This document shows positions 8,079 to 17,707 of a DNA stretch of 64,000 nucleotides, piece by piece. The notes beneath the pieces were generated by a model. That model was not told where the DNA came from, did not search any database, and saw only the letters and a program-made list of their open reading frames with translations. Positions within the stretch are counted from its first letter, which is position 1. Every line of letters begins with the position of its first letter. Origin of the DNA: Flavobacteriaceae bacterium (GTDB lineage Bacteria; Bacteroidota; Bacteroidia; Flavobacteriales; Flavobacteriaceae); contig JAKMDI010000001.1 of the NCBI GenBank assembly GCA_022428005.1, forward strand, positions 1-64,000. Reading direction: 5' to 3'. The position numbers and the translations under genes were made by a program.

Positions 8079-9794
8079 TTAGTTGTATTTTCTAAAAAAA
8101 ACAGTTTCGTAAATGGATTTGTTCCCCACATTATCTTCGACTTCTATGCGAAGTTCGTGCTTTGCCAAATCAAAATCGTTGTCCGAAAAATCGTAAGTCA
8201 GCAGATTTCGTTTGGGTTCGTACTCAAACAACACCCATTTTCCATTGATGGTTCCTCGATAATTTTTAATCCCAGACATATCGTCGGATATTTTTATGTT
8301 TAAAAACTTAAATTTACTCAACCACTGCTCGGGTTTAAAATTGTAAGCTTTTATTTCGGGCGGTACCGAATCTCTTGCCAGTTTATAGTCTCCCATGTCT
8401 GCTACTTGAGAAACCCAAAAACCGTCTTTTACAACAGTGGGCAAGTAATAATCTTTTTTATCTGTTTTTTTTGCGATGAACGTTTGTCTCAATTGCAGAG
8501 AGTCTTGCTTATTTATCTTAAATCGAATTTCGTAGGGGTTGTCAAAGGGGAACAAGTTAGGGCCAATACTGAGAGTATTTTCCTCTTTTTTAATCTCGAT
8601 AACAGCATCTTCAAAAAAGGTATTTTTTGGAATAAAAACTTCCTGATCATCAAGGGGGGAAAAGTATTCTAAATGCGGTTCAATCAATTTTCCATCCAGC
8701 GGCTTTGCTTTTATTTCCTTTTTCTTCCCTTCAACATACATTTCTACATGGGTCGAATTTCCTGAAAAATCTTTTAAGGTGAGCTTAATTTGGTAAGACT
8801 TCCCAATGACAATATCAATCATACCGTCATTTACCATGGACTTTATAAACGTTAAAGGCTTTTGATTTTGAAAGAATAATTTCACCACTTTGTAGCGTTC
8901 ATTTTTGAATTTTGGATAATCTACTATAACAAAAAGTTTATCGGAATCCGAATAGTTTAAAGTATCAAATTTATAGTCCACTACTTTTTTACCATTGACT
9001 TCCATAATCGCTTGATAGATGCCATTCCTGTTGTAACTAAGGTCCTGTCTGTCAAACATTTGAATCCCCAACCCAATTTTTCCTGAGGTCATTATTAAAG
9101 GAGTTTGATAGGTGCTGTCATTTACTTTTTGAAGGGTCAATCTTTTTGATGGGGTGAGAACACTATTTTGTTGGGGGTAATAAAGGATTAATTTTTGAAT
9201 TTGTGGTCTTTGACGGTCATTAACAGGAAGTCCATACAGTAATGGGTTCAATGGTTTTTGTGAGTCGGTAGCTCTCACTTCAAAATGTAAATGAGGACCA
9301 GAGGAGCTTCCAGTATTGCCAGAGTAGCCGATTACTTCTCCTTGGTCTATTGTGATCTCACTTTTTTTTGGAAATTGTTGAAGGGTGTAGGACTCCTTTT
9401 GGTATTGTAATGTCTTCACTAATTTTTCAACCTTAGGGGCAAATTTTTTAAGGTGTGCATATACTGTGGTAGTTTTATTGGGATGGTCTATATAAAGCGT
9501 TTTACCATAGCCACTGGTACTTACCCTTATTCTGCTTACATAACCGGGTCTGACGCTCTTTACTTCCCAACCCTCTTTGCCTTGTGTTTTAATGTCGACA
9601 CCCAAATGGAAGTGTGTGCTTCTGGGCTCCCCAAAAGTCCCGGATACTGAGAGCGGAATATCGAGAGGAACCAAAGGGTTGTCAATTTCCTGAGCCCACA
9701 GATGCATAGGTGAAGAAAGTAGAGTAAGGAGTGCGAGATGTCGTATATTCTTTAAAACCAAAACAGTAGCTAAAATACATTTTTTAAAAAACAT
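8079..9794 (-). CDS. M23 (LytM/lysostaphin-like) metallopeptidase
   Basis: 571 residues with a long signal sequence (to about residue 34, ending LWAQ). The M23 domain spans roughly 45-195: HFHLGVD supplies the HxxxD zinc ligands and GPHLHFEVR the HxH ligand, with ALLHP-type YAHL between them. The ~370-residue C-terminal part is β-rich and resembles Ig-like domains. The enzyme probably cleaves peptidoglycan cross-bridges in the periplasm. It is convergent with the desulfurase gene 13 bases away. Confidence 0.9.
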   Translation of the reverse strand: MFFKKCILATVLVLKNIRHLALLTLLSSPMHLWAQEIDNPLVPLDIPLSVSGTFGEPRSTHFHLGVDIKTQGKEGWEVKSVRPGYVSRIRVSTSGYGKTLYIDHPNKTTTVYAHLKKFAPKVEKLVKTLQYQKESYTLQQFPKKSEITIDQGEVIGYSGNTGSSSGPHLHFEVRATDSQKPLNPLLYGLPVNDRQRPQIQKLILYYPQQNSVLTPSKRLTLQKVNDSTYQTPLIMTSGKIGLGIQMFDRQDLSYNRNGIYQAIMEVNGKKVVDYKFDTLNYSDSDKLFVIVDYPKFKNERYKVVKLFFQNQKPLTFIKSMVNDGMIDIVIGKSYQIKLTLKDFSGNSTHVEMYVEGKKKEIKAKPLDGKLIEPHLEYFSPLDDQEVFIPKNTFFEDAVIEIKKEENTLSIGPNLFPFDNPYEIRFKINKQDSLQLRQTFIAKKTDKKDYYLPTVVKDGFWVSQVADMGDYKLARDSVPPEIKAYNFKPEQWLSKFKFLNIKISDDMSGIKNYRGTINGKWVLFEYEPKRNLLTYDFSDNDFDLAKHELRIEVEDNVGNKSIYETVFFRKYN

Positions 9795-9859
9795 TGGGCT
9801 GTATTGCTCAAGCCTTTCCCCATCTGTTTTTTTTTTTAAATTGAATAAAATCTTTAAAA

Positions 9860-10282
9860 ATGCCCCTGAATCTAAAAAGTGAATTCTATTTTTTTTACCA
9901 CCCCATTTACGTTAAAAAGCAACTATTGTATTTATTTATATGGGCTTTTTTAGGCCTATTTTTAGTATACATCAGTCCTTATTATTTTTTGAGTTATTTT
10001 GTCTCCTTATTTGGATTTTCACTTTTTATTTACTTTATCGGTGCATACAAAAAGCCTTTTCTATCTATAAAAAACCACACCTTGTTGTACGGAACACTCT
10101 ACAAATCCACCGTAGATTTAAAAAGGGTTTCAAGAATAAAACATTACGGAGATTTATACATCTTCAAAACAGATAATAAAAATTATACCCTATATGCCAA
10201 AACCATCAGAGATGAGGAAAGAGCGCTTTTGCACAACTTTTTCATTAAATACACTTATGCACATGGTGTTATTTTTCCCTGA
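9860..10282 (+). CDS. Small membrane protein of unknown function
   Basis: 140 residues with two strong membrane segments (about 20-40 and 43-63) followed by a soluble domain with β-strand pattern (IKNHTLLYGTLYKSTVDLKR, then LYIFKTDNKNYTLYA), which is reminiscent of bacterial PH-like membrane domains. I do not recognise the family. Phenylalanine and tyrosine are very frequent in the first half. It stands alone between the divergent M23 gene and the zapA unit. Confidence 0.6.
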   Translation: MPLNLKSEFYFFYHPIYVKKQLLYLFIWAFLGLFLVYISPYYFLSYFVSLFGFSLFIYFIGAYKKPFLSIKNHTLLYGTLYKSTVDLKRVSRIKHYGDLYIFKTDNKNYTLYAKTIRDEERALLHNFFIKYTYAHGVIFP

Positions 10283-10396
10283 AGATTAGAATGCATGATG
10301 TGTTAAAATTTTTAAAATAACTCCGCCCAGTTAAATTTATCGAATGGAATCGCTAAATTTGTGTTGTAATGATTATACCGTCATATTTAGGTTGTC

Positions 10397-10681
10397 ATGA
10401 ATAATTTTGATGTCTTAGAGGAGAGAATCGTTCTTTTGCTCAATAGGTTAAAAGAGAATCATCTGTTGATTAATCAATTAAAAACAGATAAAGAACAACT
10501 CCTACGAGAAAACACCTTGCTCCAAAAGCAAATTTTGGAATTTAAAAGTGATAATGATGCCCTTAAGATGGCCAACTCATTACTTGGCAGTAAAGAAAGT
10601 AAAGCAAATACTAAGCGTAAAATAACGAGTTTAATAAAAGAAGTAGATTTTTGCATTCATCAACTATCAGAAATACGGTAA
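10397..10681 (+). CDS. Short coiled-coil protein upstream of ZapA
   Basis: 94 residues, nearly all predicted helix. Residues about 5-65 show a heptad pattern with Leu/Ile at a/d positions and charged residues elsewhere. The stop is 3 bases before zapA, so the two are cotranscribed. Size, coiled coil and pairing suggest a ZapB-like partner of ZapA in the division ring, but sequence identity to ZapB cannot be claimed from reading alone. There is no signal peptide, so it is cytoplasmic. Confidence 0.7.
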   Translation: MNNFDVLEERIVLLLNRLKENHLLINQLKTDKEQLLRENTLLQKQILEFKSDNDALKMANSLLGSKESKANTKRKITSLIKEVDFCIHQLSEIR

Positions 10682-10684
10682 AAC

Positions 10685-10978
10685 ATGAGTGAAAAAATAA
10701 AGATAAAGTTAACTGTTGCAGACCGTGTTTATCCTTTGACCATTTTAGCAGGTCAAGAACAATCTTTGCGGAATTCGGCAAAAAAAATTGATGAAATGTC
10801 CAAGCAGTTGCAGGAAAATTACGCTGTTCGAGACAAGCAAGACGTTTTGGCCATGTGTGCCCTACAGTATGCTGCTCAATTAGAAAATACGCTTGAAAAT
10901 AATACCGTGGAAGGGGAAAGCTCGATCAAAACAAAGGAATTGATTGAATTGATTGACCTGCACCTTTCTAACTACTAA
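10685..10978 (+). CDS. zapA: Cell division protein ZapA
   Basis: 97 residues. The N-terminal ZapA domain (IKIKLTVADRVYPLTILAGQ, about 4-23) is followed by a helix with the conserved pattern around LRNSAKKIDEMSKQ and a coiled coil with MCALQYAAQLE. ZapA binds FtsZ and bundles protofilaments at mid-cell. It follows the coiled-coil gene by 3 bases. As in many bacteria, a 6S-type RNA gene lies directly downstream. Confidence 0.88.
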   Translation: MSEKIKIKLTVADRVYPLTILAGQEQSLRNSAKKIDEMSKQLQENYAVRDKQDVLAMCALQYAAQLENTLENNTVEGESSIKTKELIELIDLHLSNY

Positions 10979-10999
10979 GTTCTTTAAATAAAATACATA

Positions 11000-11167
11000 C
11001 TGCCTGTATTGGTGATTTTTTGATAAACTCAACGAGCTTTAATTTAAAAGAGGTGAGTTATGATTGTAAAAGCAAGCTGTCTTGAACAGATCCTTGATCA
11101 GTTGTGTAGCCTCAAACCTGTTTTTTAGGAGTTTATACAAAAACTCTATGCCAGTACAGGCTTTTTT
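11000..11167 (+). ncRNA. ssrS: 6S-like RNA (Flavobacteria type)
   Basis: An 11-bp closing stem is formed by GCCTGTATTGG (11002-11012) and CCAGTACAGGC (11151-11161; one G-U pair), followed by a six-T tract. Between them lies a long AT-rich interior with an asymmetric region, a small hairpin GAGTTT...AAACTC on the 3' side (about 11129-11146) and an apical hairpin around GATCCTTGATC (11089-11099). This rod with a central bubble is the layout of 6S RNA, which binds the housekeeping RNA polymerase holoenzyme. Position after zapA is the classic ssrS location. Size is about 168 nt. No decoded ORF fills the gap. Confidence 0.75.
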
Positions 11168-11177
11168 AATATAAAAA

Positions 11178-12752
11178 ATGAAACCTATGGAATTAACGAC
11201 CAATATATTTATTCTTATTTCGATTGCCGCTGTCTTAGGGGTTGGCATTGGCATTGTTATCCAAAAACAAAAAAACACCAAGCTCCTTGATGATGCTGAG
11301 ACAAAGGCAAAAGACCTTCTCAGTCAGGCCAAAAGAGAGGGTGATCGGATAAAAAGCGAAAAAATACTCCAAGCGAAAGAACGTTTTATTGAACTGAAGT
11401 CAGAGCACGAAAAGCTAATCTTTAACAGAGAAAAGAAAATTTCGGAGACGGAAAATAGATTGAGAGAAAAAGAAAATAAACTCAGTAAAGAGCTGAATAG
11501 GTCTAAAAGTTTAACCCATAACTTGGATCAAAAAAACGAGTCGTTAGACAAGAAACTCTCCAAATTAGAATCCAAACAAGAAGCGCTGAATCTCCTTCAC
11601 GATTCACAGGTAGAGAAGTTAGAGACCATTTCAGGACTTTCTGCAGCAGCGGCCAAAAAAGAACTTGTTAGCTCCCTAGAAAAGAAAGCACAGTCTGAAG
11701 CAATGGCCTTTGCGCAACAGAGCTTAGAGGAGGCTAAATTGACCGTAGAGCAAGAAGCCAAAAAAATAATTATAAATACGATTCAACGGATTGGTACTGA
11801 AGAATCTATAGAAAATTGCGTTTCTGTTTTTAATTTAGATTCAGATGATGTCAAAGGGAGGATCATTGGACGAGAGGGAAGGAATATACGTGCCATTGAG
11901 GCTGCCACTGGCGTTGAAATCATTGTAGATGACACACCAGAGGCCATTATTCTATCCTGTTTTGACCCTGTTCGTCGGGAGATTGCGCGGCTTTCCCTCC
12001 ACCGACTGGTATCCGACGGCAGAATTCATCCAGCCAGAATTGAGGAGGTAGTAAATAAGACGACCAAGCAAATCCAAAATGAAATTGTGGAGGTCGGAAA
12101 AAGAACTGTAATAGACTTGGGCGTCCACGGCCTCAACCCTGAGCTGATCAAAATTGTGGGCAGAATGAAATACCGTTCTTCCTATGGTCAAAACCTATTA
12201 CAACACTCAAGAGAGGTGGCCAAACTGTGTGGTGTGATGGCTTCGGAGTTGGGCTTGAATCCAAAATTAGCAAAAAGAGCTGGCTTGCTCCACGATATCG
12301 GTAAAGTCCCTGAGGAAGAAACAGAGACTCCCCATGCTATTTTGGGTATGGAATGGGCTGAAAAGTATGGAGAGAAAAAAGAGGTCTGCAATGCCATAGG
12401 AGCCCACCACGATGAAATTGAAATGACATCTTTATTTTCCCCTATTGTACAAGTCTGCGACGCTATTTCTGGTGCGCGACCAGGAGCCCGCCGACAGGTT
12501 TTGGACAGTTATGTTCAGCGACTGAAAGACTTGGAGAACATCGCCTATGACTTTAACGGAGTAAACAAAGCATATGCCATTCAAGCCGGAAGAGAGCTCA
12601 GGGTGATCGTCGAAAGTGAAAAAGTTTCCGATGACCAGTCTGCTGAATTATCATTTCAAATATCTCAAAAAATACAAACTGAAATGACTTACCCGGGACA
12701 AGTTAAGGTTACTGTGATCCGCGAGACCAGAGCAGTTAATGTCGCAAAATAA
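11178..12752 (+). CDS. rny: Ribonuclease Y
   Basis: About 521-524 residues. An N-terminal membrane anchor (about 5-26), a long coiled coil (30-200), a KH domain with [15 protein letters not shown], and an HD domain ([10 protein letters not shown] then LLHDIGK, with AIGAHHDE) in the family order. RNase Y is a membrane-associated endoribonuclease that starts mRNA decay. Translation may begin at 11178 or at ATG 11187 (MELTT). The start lies only about 10 bases after the 6S-like RNA's T tract, leaving very little room for a separate promoter. Confidence 0.93.
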   Translation: MKPMELTTNIFILISIAAVLGVGIGIVIQKQKNTKLLDDAETKAKDLLSQAKREGDRIKSEKILQAKERFIELKSEHEKLIFNREKKISETENRLREKENKLSKELNRSKSLTHNLDQKNESLDKKLSKLESKQEALNLLHDSQVEKLETISGLSAAAAKKELVSSLEKKAQSEAMAFAQQSLEEAKLTVEQEAKKIIINTIQRIGTEESIENCVSVFNLDSDDVKGRIIGREGRNIRAIEAATGVEIIVDDTPEAIILSCFDPVRREIARLSLHRLVSDGRIHPARIEEVVNKTTKQIQNEIVEVGKRTVIDLGVHGLNPELIKIVGRMKYRSSYGQNLLQHSREVAKLCGVMASELGLNPKLAKRAGLLHDIGKVPEEETETPHAILGMEWAEKYGEKKEVCNAIGAHHDEIEMTSLFSPIVQVCDAISGARPGARRQVLDSYVQRLKDLENIAYDFNGVNKAYAIQAGRELRVIVESEKVSDDQSAELSFQISQKIQTEMTYPGQVKVTVIRETRAVNVAK

Positions 12753-13508
12753 TTATTGAAAAAATATTGCAAGTCCACCGATTCCAGTCAATAGAAGAAT
12801 CAACTGGCGGTATTTTTCATTATTTATTTTTTGCACCAAATATATTCCAAGTACAAAACCTATAATTACGGCGGGAATCAAACCCAAACTTATTTGAAGA
12901 GAATCCCAATTGATTGTGCCCCAGGACCAAATGTGGAAGGGAACTTTAAAAAGATTGATGATAAAAAACAGCCATGCAGCTGTTCCAATAAATTCGTTTT
13001 TTGGCAATTTTATCGCTAAAAAATAGATATTGGAAAAAGCGCCTGCTAAATTTCCTACCATGGTAGTAAAACCTGCGAGCATTCCCATAAGGGCGGCAAA
13101 ACTCCAGTGTGAAGGAACTTTTTGTCGGTCCTTGCGTTCCCAATAAAGCATCATAATCACACTGATCAAGATGATCACGGCCATCCCAAATTTAAAGAGC
13201 TTTTCAGGTAAATCCTTGCCTAAAAAAACACCGACCAAAACACCTAAAATCATCCAGGGCAGTAGCTTCAAAAGATAATGCCATTTAACATGCCTTTTGT
13301 AATACAGAACAGCCAAAATATCTCCACAAATCAACAGAGGCATCAAAATCCCAGTAGACTCTTTGGCCCCATATGCCAATGCCAAGCCCGTTACAATTAA
13401 AACCGCCAAGCCTTTTATCCCTGATTTGGCAACCCCAAGAAGGAGCGCACACCCTAAAGCCATTAGAAAAGTTAAACTCAAATAGGGGACCATGGTAGTG
13501 ATTTCCAA
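12753..13508 (-). CDS. TSUP (TauE/SafE) family permease
   Basis: 251 residues with about eight membrane segments in two halves, glycine-rich helices and the GxxxG-like GFTTMVGNLAGA in the second half, as in the TauE/SafE family of sulfite/sulfonate exporters. The substrate cannot be deduced. It ends tail to tail with rny with no spacer. No sulfur-metabolism gene adjoins it. Confidence 0.82.
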   Translation of the reverse strand: MEITTMVPYLSLTFLMALGCALLLGVAKSGIKGLAVLIVTGLALAYGAKESTGILMPLLICGDILAVLYYKRHVKWHYLLKLLPWMILGVLVGVFLGKDLPEKLFKFGMAVIILISVIMMLYWERKDRQKVPSHWSFAALMGMLAGFTTMVGNLAGAFSNIYFLAIKLPKNEFIGTAAWLFFIINLFKVPFHIWSWGTINWDSLQISLGLIPAVIIGFVLGIYLVQKINNEKYRQLILLLTGIGGLAIFFQ

Positions 13509-13624
13509 AGGAAATATGTTTTATTGGTTAAAGCTATAAATTAATTTCTTTAATTAACGGACAATAAAAAAAGAGTTGTGTGGGAGGAAAAAAAAGTCAT
13601 TGCATTGCAGTGGGATTCCATTTT

Positions 13625-14430
13625 CTAAAAATAGTTATCCGTTTGAATTCTTTTATAAAGCCCTCGTGTATTTCTCCTGAACTTACTAAAATCAAAGGTG
13701 AGGTAGAGCTCAAAAATGCTTGGAGCATAGGTTTTTTTAATGTTTTTTATACCAAAATTATAAAGCAAACCTATGTCAAAATTTTCTAAAGATAGCCCAA
13801 CTGAAACTCCGAAATTATTCATTGAAAAACTTTCCAGATGAGAGAATTGCTGATTCAATCCCAATGAGAATCCAGCCAATTGAAGATCCTGAGACAAATA
13901 CATATTGGAGAGATTTCCTTGCTTTGATAAGATAAGGTTCCTGATGTGGTGGAAACAATAGGAATTGGAAGATCAGTTATTACACCTGGTGATGTATTGT
14001 ATACAACAGTCTGATTATGAGTAGGATCTAGAGCTCCAGGGTTAACAGAAATGATTTCAAAATACGTTGTACTTGAGATTCCAACAAGTACAGTAGAGGT
14101 GGCTGTATCGTAGGCCAAAGCATAAAAGCCATCTCCATTTTGAACGCTGTTGGCGGCAGCTCCCAAATCAGTAACTATAGTAAAAAAATTGCTCGGATCT
14201 AAAGGACGAACGACTTCATCAGTACCTCCTCGAATTCTACGAATCTCAAATTCTACCGTACCAGAAAAATGGGGTGGAATAGCAATTGTTACAGTTTCAT
14301 CCTTACGATAGGTGACATTTTCATCGCCACCAAATGCAATATTTATAAGATCACCAACTTGAGCTTGAGTACCAAGAACATGGAATACAAAAAATAGGAC
14401 TAAGTAGTAGCTTAGCTTCGAGGTATGCAT
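13625..14430 (-). pseudogene. Disrupted secreted gene: signal-peptide N-part and PorP/SprF-like C-part in different frames
   Basis: The 5' frame (13855-14430, 191 codons) has a signal peptide ending GTQAQ, then an acidic, Thr/Ser-rich β-type region; after about residue 160 it turns into unrelated sequence (CICLRIFNW). The second frame (about 13625-13975) continues with an outer-membrane β-barrel-like tail (NFGVSVGLSLENFDIGLLY, then FELYLTFDF, ending TDNYF) that resembles the C-terminus of PorP/SprF-type proteins of type IX secretion and gliding. The two frames overlap without a start for the second that would give a whole barrel. The best reading is a frameshift or a deletion that joined two neighbouring genes. 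Confidence 0.5.
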
Positions 14431-14628
14431 TGGGGCGCATTATTAGTATCACAAATATAACGAAAAAATCACCATTTTATTTTCCGTAAAATAATGAAAT
14501 GGCCTTATCACCAATTATTTAGATATGTAAGTTAGAGATTCTATTGGAGCGTATTTTTTGTGTCCCAATCAGACGTAGAATTATGATTAAGTTGTTTTTA
14601 TTACTTTTAGAGCAACAATATACCCATT

Positions 14629-15729
14629 ATGGAAGAAAATAAAACCAGGTTATTGTCTCTTGATATCCTTCGGGGGATGACGATTATTTTTATGATTATT
14701 GTTAACGATCCTGGATCATGGGACCACGTATATGCTCCTTTATTACATGCCAAGTGGAATGGTTTAACCCCGACAGATTATATTTTCCCCACATTTCTTT
14801 TCATTGTAGGGGTATCGATTGTACTGTCATTTACCAAACTTAGGGAGAGGGGCGTGGCCCAAAAAAGTTTGGTTAAAAAAATAATACTGCGCAGTTTAAA
14901 AATTTACGCCGTGGGTATGTTTTTGTGGCTTTGGCCCACTTTTAATTTTGACAGCATTCGATGGGTGGGTGTTTTACCCCGAATTGCCCAAGTATTTTTA
15001 ATATGTGCTTTGATATACCTTTTTATCCAAAAAAAAGCACAGATCATCATCGGTGGTGTGACGCTGATTGTCTATTGGTTGGTCATGGAGTACCTGCCGG
15101 TCCCTGGAATCGGAGTGCCCGACTTGAGCGTGCCCGAAAAAAATTGGGCGAATTATATCGATAAACAATACCTTCCCGGGTACTTGTGGAGGCAAAATTG
15201 GGATCCCGAGGGTATCTTGAGTACATTCCCTGCCGTAGTTACGGGCATGCTCGGAATGATAGCCGGAGGTGTATTGGTCTCAAAAAAGGCGCTTAAGGAC
15301 AAGCTGTTACAGCTTTTTATAATGGCTTCAGTCTTATTGATTTTGGGAGACATTTCTCAATACATCATGCCCGTAAATAAAAGCATATGGAGTAGTTCCT
15401 TCGTGCTTATTGCCGGAGGGATAAGTTGTTTGCTTTTGGCTTCTTTTCTTTATTGGGTGGATGTTAAGGAATATGCACACAAATTCAAATTTGCCCAAGT
15501 CTTTGGTGTCAACGCGATTTTCTCCTATACCCTGGCGGGAATATTATACCCACTGTTCTACGGTGACAAACTCTTTGGAGTTTCGTTGAGTTCCTCATTT
15601 GTTGATCAAGCTATGGCGATGGGTGTGGCGCCTAAATTGGCCTCTTTGACCTATGCTGTTTTTTACGTCTTCATTATTTCGATACCCACCTACCAATTGT
15701 TTAAAAGAAAAATATACATCAAACTATAA
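14629..15729 (+). CDS. Heparan-α-glucosaminide N-acetyltransferase-like membrane protein (NagX/DUF5009)
   Basis: 366 residues with around ten membrane segments. The N-terminus RLLSLDILRGMTI and TPTDYIFPTFLFIVG are the family signatures of bacterial NagX and lysosomal HGSNAT, which move acetyl or acyl groups to amino sugars across a membrane. It is followed by a transporter pair and, further on, a NagB-LmbE fusion, so a role in amino-sugar use is plausible though unproven. Confidence 0.85.
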   Translation: MEENKTRLLSLDILRGMTIIFMIIVNDPGSWDHVYAPLLHAKWNGLTPTDYIFPTFLFIVGVSIVLSFTKLRERGVAQKSLVKKIILRSLKIYAVGMFLWLWPTFNFDSIRWVGVLPRIAQVFLICALIYLFIQKKAQIIIGGVTLIVYWLVMEYLPVPGIGVPDLSVPEKNWANYIDKQYLPGYLWRQNWDPEGILSTFPAVVTGMLGMIAGGVLVSKKALKDKLLQLFIMASVLLILGDISQYIMPVNKSIWSSSFVLIAGGISCLLLASFLYWVDVKEYAHKFKFAQVFGVNAIFSYTLAGILYPLFYGDKLFGVSLSSSFVDQAMAMGVAPKLASLTYAVFYVFIISIPTYQLFKRKIYIKL

Positions 15730-15785
15730 ATTCTGATTTATAATTCTTTATCTATCTTAGGAATCAACTTTTTATCCAAAAATGC

Positions 15786-16034
15786 ATGAACAAGAATGAT
15801 ACTTATTGGAAAACCAACTTAAAGTATTTGGTCATACTCTTATCCATTTGGTTTTCGGTTTCCTTTGGTTTTGGTATTCTTCTTGCAGATACGTTAAATC
15901 AATTTCATTTAGGCGGATTTAAACTTGGTTTTTGGTTCGCTCAGCAGGGAGCCATCTATGTGTTTGTGATTTTGATTTTTGTCTATATCTACTTGATGAA
16001 TCGCTTAGATCAAAAGTTTAAAAACGATAAATAA
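15786..16034 (+). CDS. DUF4212 small subunit of Na+/solute symporter
   Basis: 82 residues with two membrane helices (about 15-37 and 48-70) and a charged C-terminus. The N-terminal YWKTNLKYLVILLSIWF and the FWFAQQGAIYVFV segment are typical for DUF4212, a family always found just before VC_2705-type sodium:solute symporters. The stop codon adjoins the symporter ATG directly, so the pair is translationally coupled. Confidence 0.88.
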   Translation: MNKNDTYWKTNLKYLVILLSIWFSVSFGFGILLADTLNQFHLGGFKLGFWFAQQGAIYVFVILIFVYIYLMNRLDQKFKNDK

Positions 16035-17705
16035 ATGGAGTTACAATATTGGATTTGGATAGCGGTTGGGTTAAGTTTTTCACTTTATATTTTCATTGCA
16101 ATACGCTCAAGAGCCTCCTCCACGGGTGAGTTTTATGTGGCTGGGAAAGGGGTACCACCCATTGCAAACGGTATGGCTACTGCTGCCGATTGGATGTCTG
16201 CAGCCTCCTTTATATCTATGGCTGGAATCATATCGTTTAACGGTTACGACGGCTCTGTTTTTTTGATGGGATGGACGGGTGGATACGTCCTTTTAGCACT
16301 TTTATTAGCGCCCTATCTCAGAAAATTCGGAAAATTTACTGTACCAGATTTTATTGGTGATCGCTATTATTCCAATGTCGCCAGAGCCGTAGCGGTCTTT
16401 TGTGCCTTGATTGTTTCTTTCACCTACATCGCGGGTCAAATGCGTGGTGTTGGTGTTGTTTTTTCTCGCTACTTGGAAGTCGACATCAATACGGGCGTTT
16501 TCATTGGGATGCTCATTGTTCTTTTCTATGCAGTATTGGGGGGGATGAAGGGAATCACCTACACGCAAGTGGCGCAGTATTGTGTTTTAATATTTGCATT
16601 TATGTTACCCGCCATTTTTATTTCACTGATGGTAACGGGCAATGTTGTTCCGCAAATAGGATTTGGTGCCGCCGGAAGTGATGGTGTTTTTCTTTTAGAT
16701 AAACTCGATGGACTGCACCGAGAGTTAGGGTTCCACGAATATACTACGGGAAAAAAGTCCACCTTGGATGTTTTTTTTATTACCGCTGCTTTAATGGTTG
16801 GTACGGCAGGTCTTCCGCATGTTATCGTCCGTTTTTTTACTGTTAAAAAAGTCAGTGATGCCAGAAAATCCGCGGGATGGGCATTGCTTTTTATCGCGAT
16901 TTTATACACAACCGCACCGGCAGTCGCAGTTTTCTCAAGAACCAACCTAATCGAAACCGTAAGCAATCAACCTTATAAAACACTTCCAGAGTGGTTTGGA
17001 AAATGGGAGGCTACCGGGCTTATATCATATGATGATAAAAATAACGATGGCAGGGTTCAGTATGTGGCAGATCCAGCGACCAATGAGTTGAATGTCGATG
17101 CAGACATTATGGTACTGGCCAACCCAGAAATTGCTAATTTACCCAATTGGGTGATCGCCATTATGGCGGCTGGGGCTTTGGCAGCTGCACTTTCCACTGC
17201 TGCAGGTCTTCTATTGGTGATTTCATCTTCTGTTTCGCACGACCTAATCAAGAAAATTATAAAACCAGATGTCAGTGAGAAAGGTGAGCTGGTGGCTGCC
17301 CGCTTGTCAGCGGTGGGTGCTGTTATGTTGGCGGCCTATTTTGGAATCAATCCACCAGGTTTTGTCGCAGCCACTGTTGCCTTGGCCTTTGGGTTGGCTG
17401 CTGCTTCTTTTTTCCCCGCCATCGTGATGGGAATTTTTAGTAAAAAAATGAACAAAGAGGGTGCTGTAGCTGGTATGGTCATCGGCGTTTTATTAATGCT
17501 TTTCTACATGACCAAGTTTAAATTTGGATGGTTCGGTGGGGGAACTGAAAAGGATTGGTGGTTTGGTATTTCTCCAGAAGGATTTGGTTCCTTTGCCATG
17601 ATGGTAAACTTTTTAATAGCAGTAGTCGTATCAAAATTCACACCTGCACCCGACCAAAATATCCAGGAACTTATTGAGAATATTAGAAACCCAAATGATG
17701 AATAG
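16035..17705 (+). CDS. Sodium:solute symporter, ActP-like (VC_2705 subfamily)
   Basis: 556 residues, about 13 membrane segments. The family sequence GEFYVAGKGVPPIANGMATA and the Na+-site region ADWMSAASFISMAG near the N-terminus, and the ALAAALSTAAGLLLVISSS helix are visible. Substrates of relatives are acetate, propionate or lactate. A hydrophilic loop holds an EF-hand-like DKNNDGRVQY around residue 335, which I take as a subfamily trait rather than a sign of Ca2+ control. It is coupled to the DUF4212 gene upstream and followed 2 bases later by the SGNH hydrolase gene. Confidence 0.88.
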   Translation: MELQYWIWIAVGLSFSLYIFIAIRSRASSTGEFYVAGKGVPPIANGMATAADWMSAASFISMAGIISFNGYDGSVFLMGWTGGYVLLALLLAPYLRKFGKFTVPDFIGDRYYSNVARAVAVFCALIVSFTYIAGQMRGVGVVFSRYLEVDINTGVFIGMLIVLFYAVLGGMKGITYTQVAQYCVLIFAFMLPAIFISLMVTGNVVPQIGFGAAGSDGVFLLDKLDGLHRELGFHEYTTGKKSTLDVFFITAALMVGTAGLPHVIVRFFTVKKVSDARKSAGWALLFIAILYTTAPAVAVFSRTNLIETVSNQPYKTLPEWFGKWEATGLISYDDKNNDGRVQYVADPATNELNVDADIMVLANPEIANLPNWVIAIMAAGALAAALSTAAGLLLVISSSVSHDLIKKIIKPDVSEKGELVAARLSAVGAVMLAAYFGINPPGFVAATVALAFGLAAASFFPAIVMGIFSKKMNKEGAVAGMVIGVLLMLFYMTKFKFGWFGGGTEKDWWFGISPEGFGSFAMMVNFLIAVVVSKFTPAPDQNIQELIENIRNPNDE

Positions 17706-17707
17706 AG

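Noticed and set aside
17020-17070. EF-hand-like loop in the symporter as a calcium-regulation domain
   Set aside because: Only one loop of the DxNxDG type is seen, and similar loops occur in this SSS subfamily without proof of calcium control.
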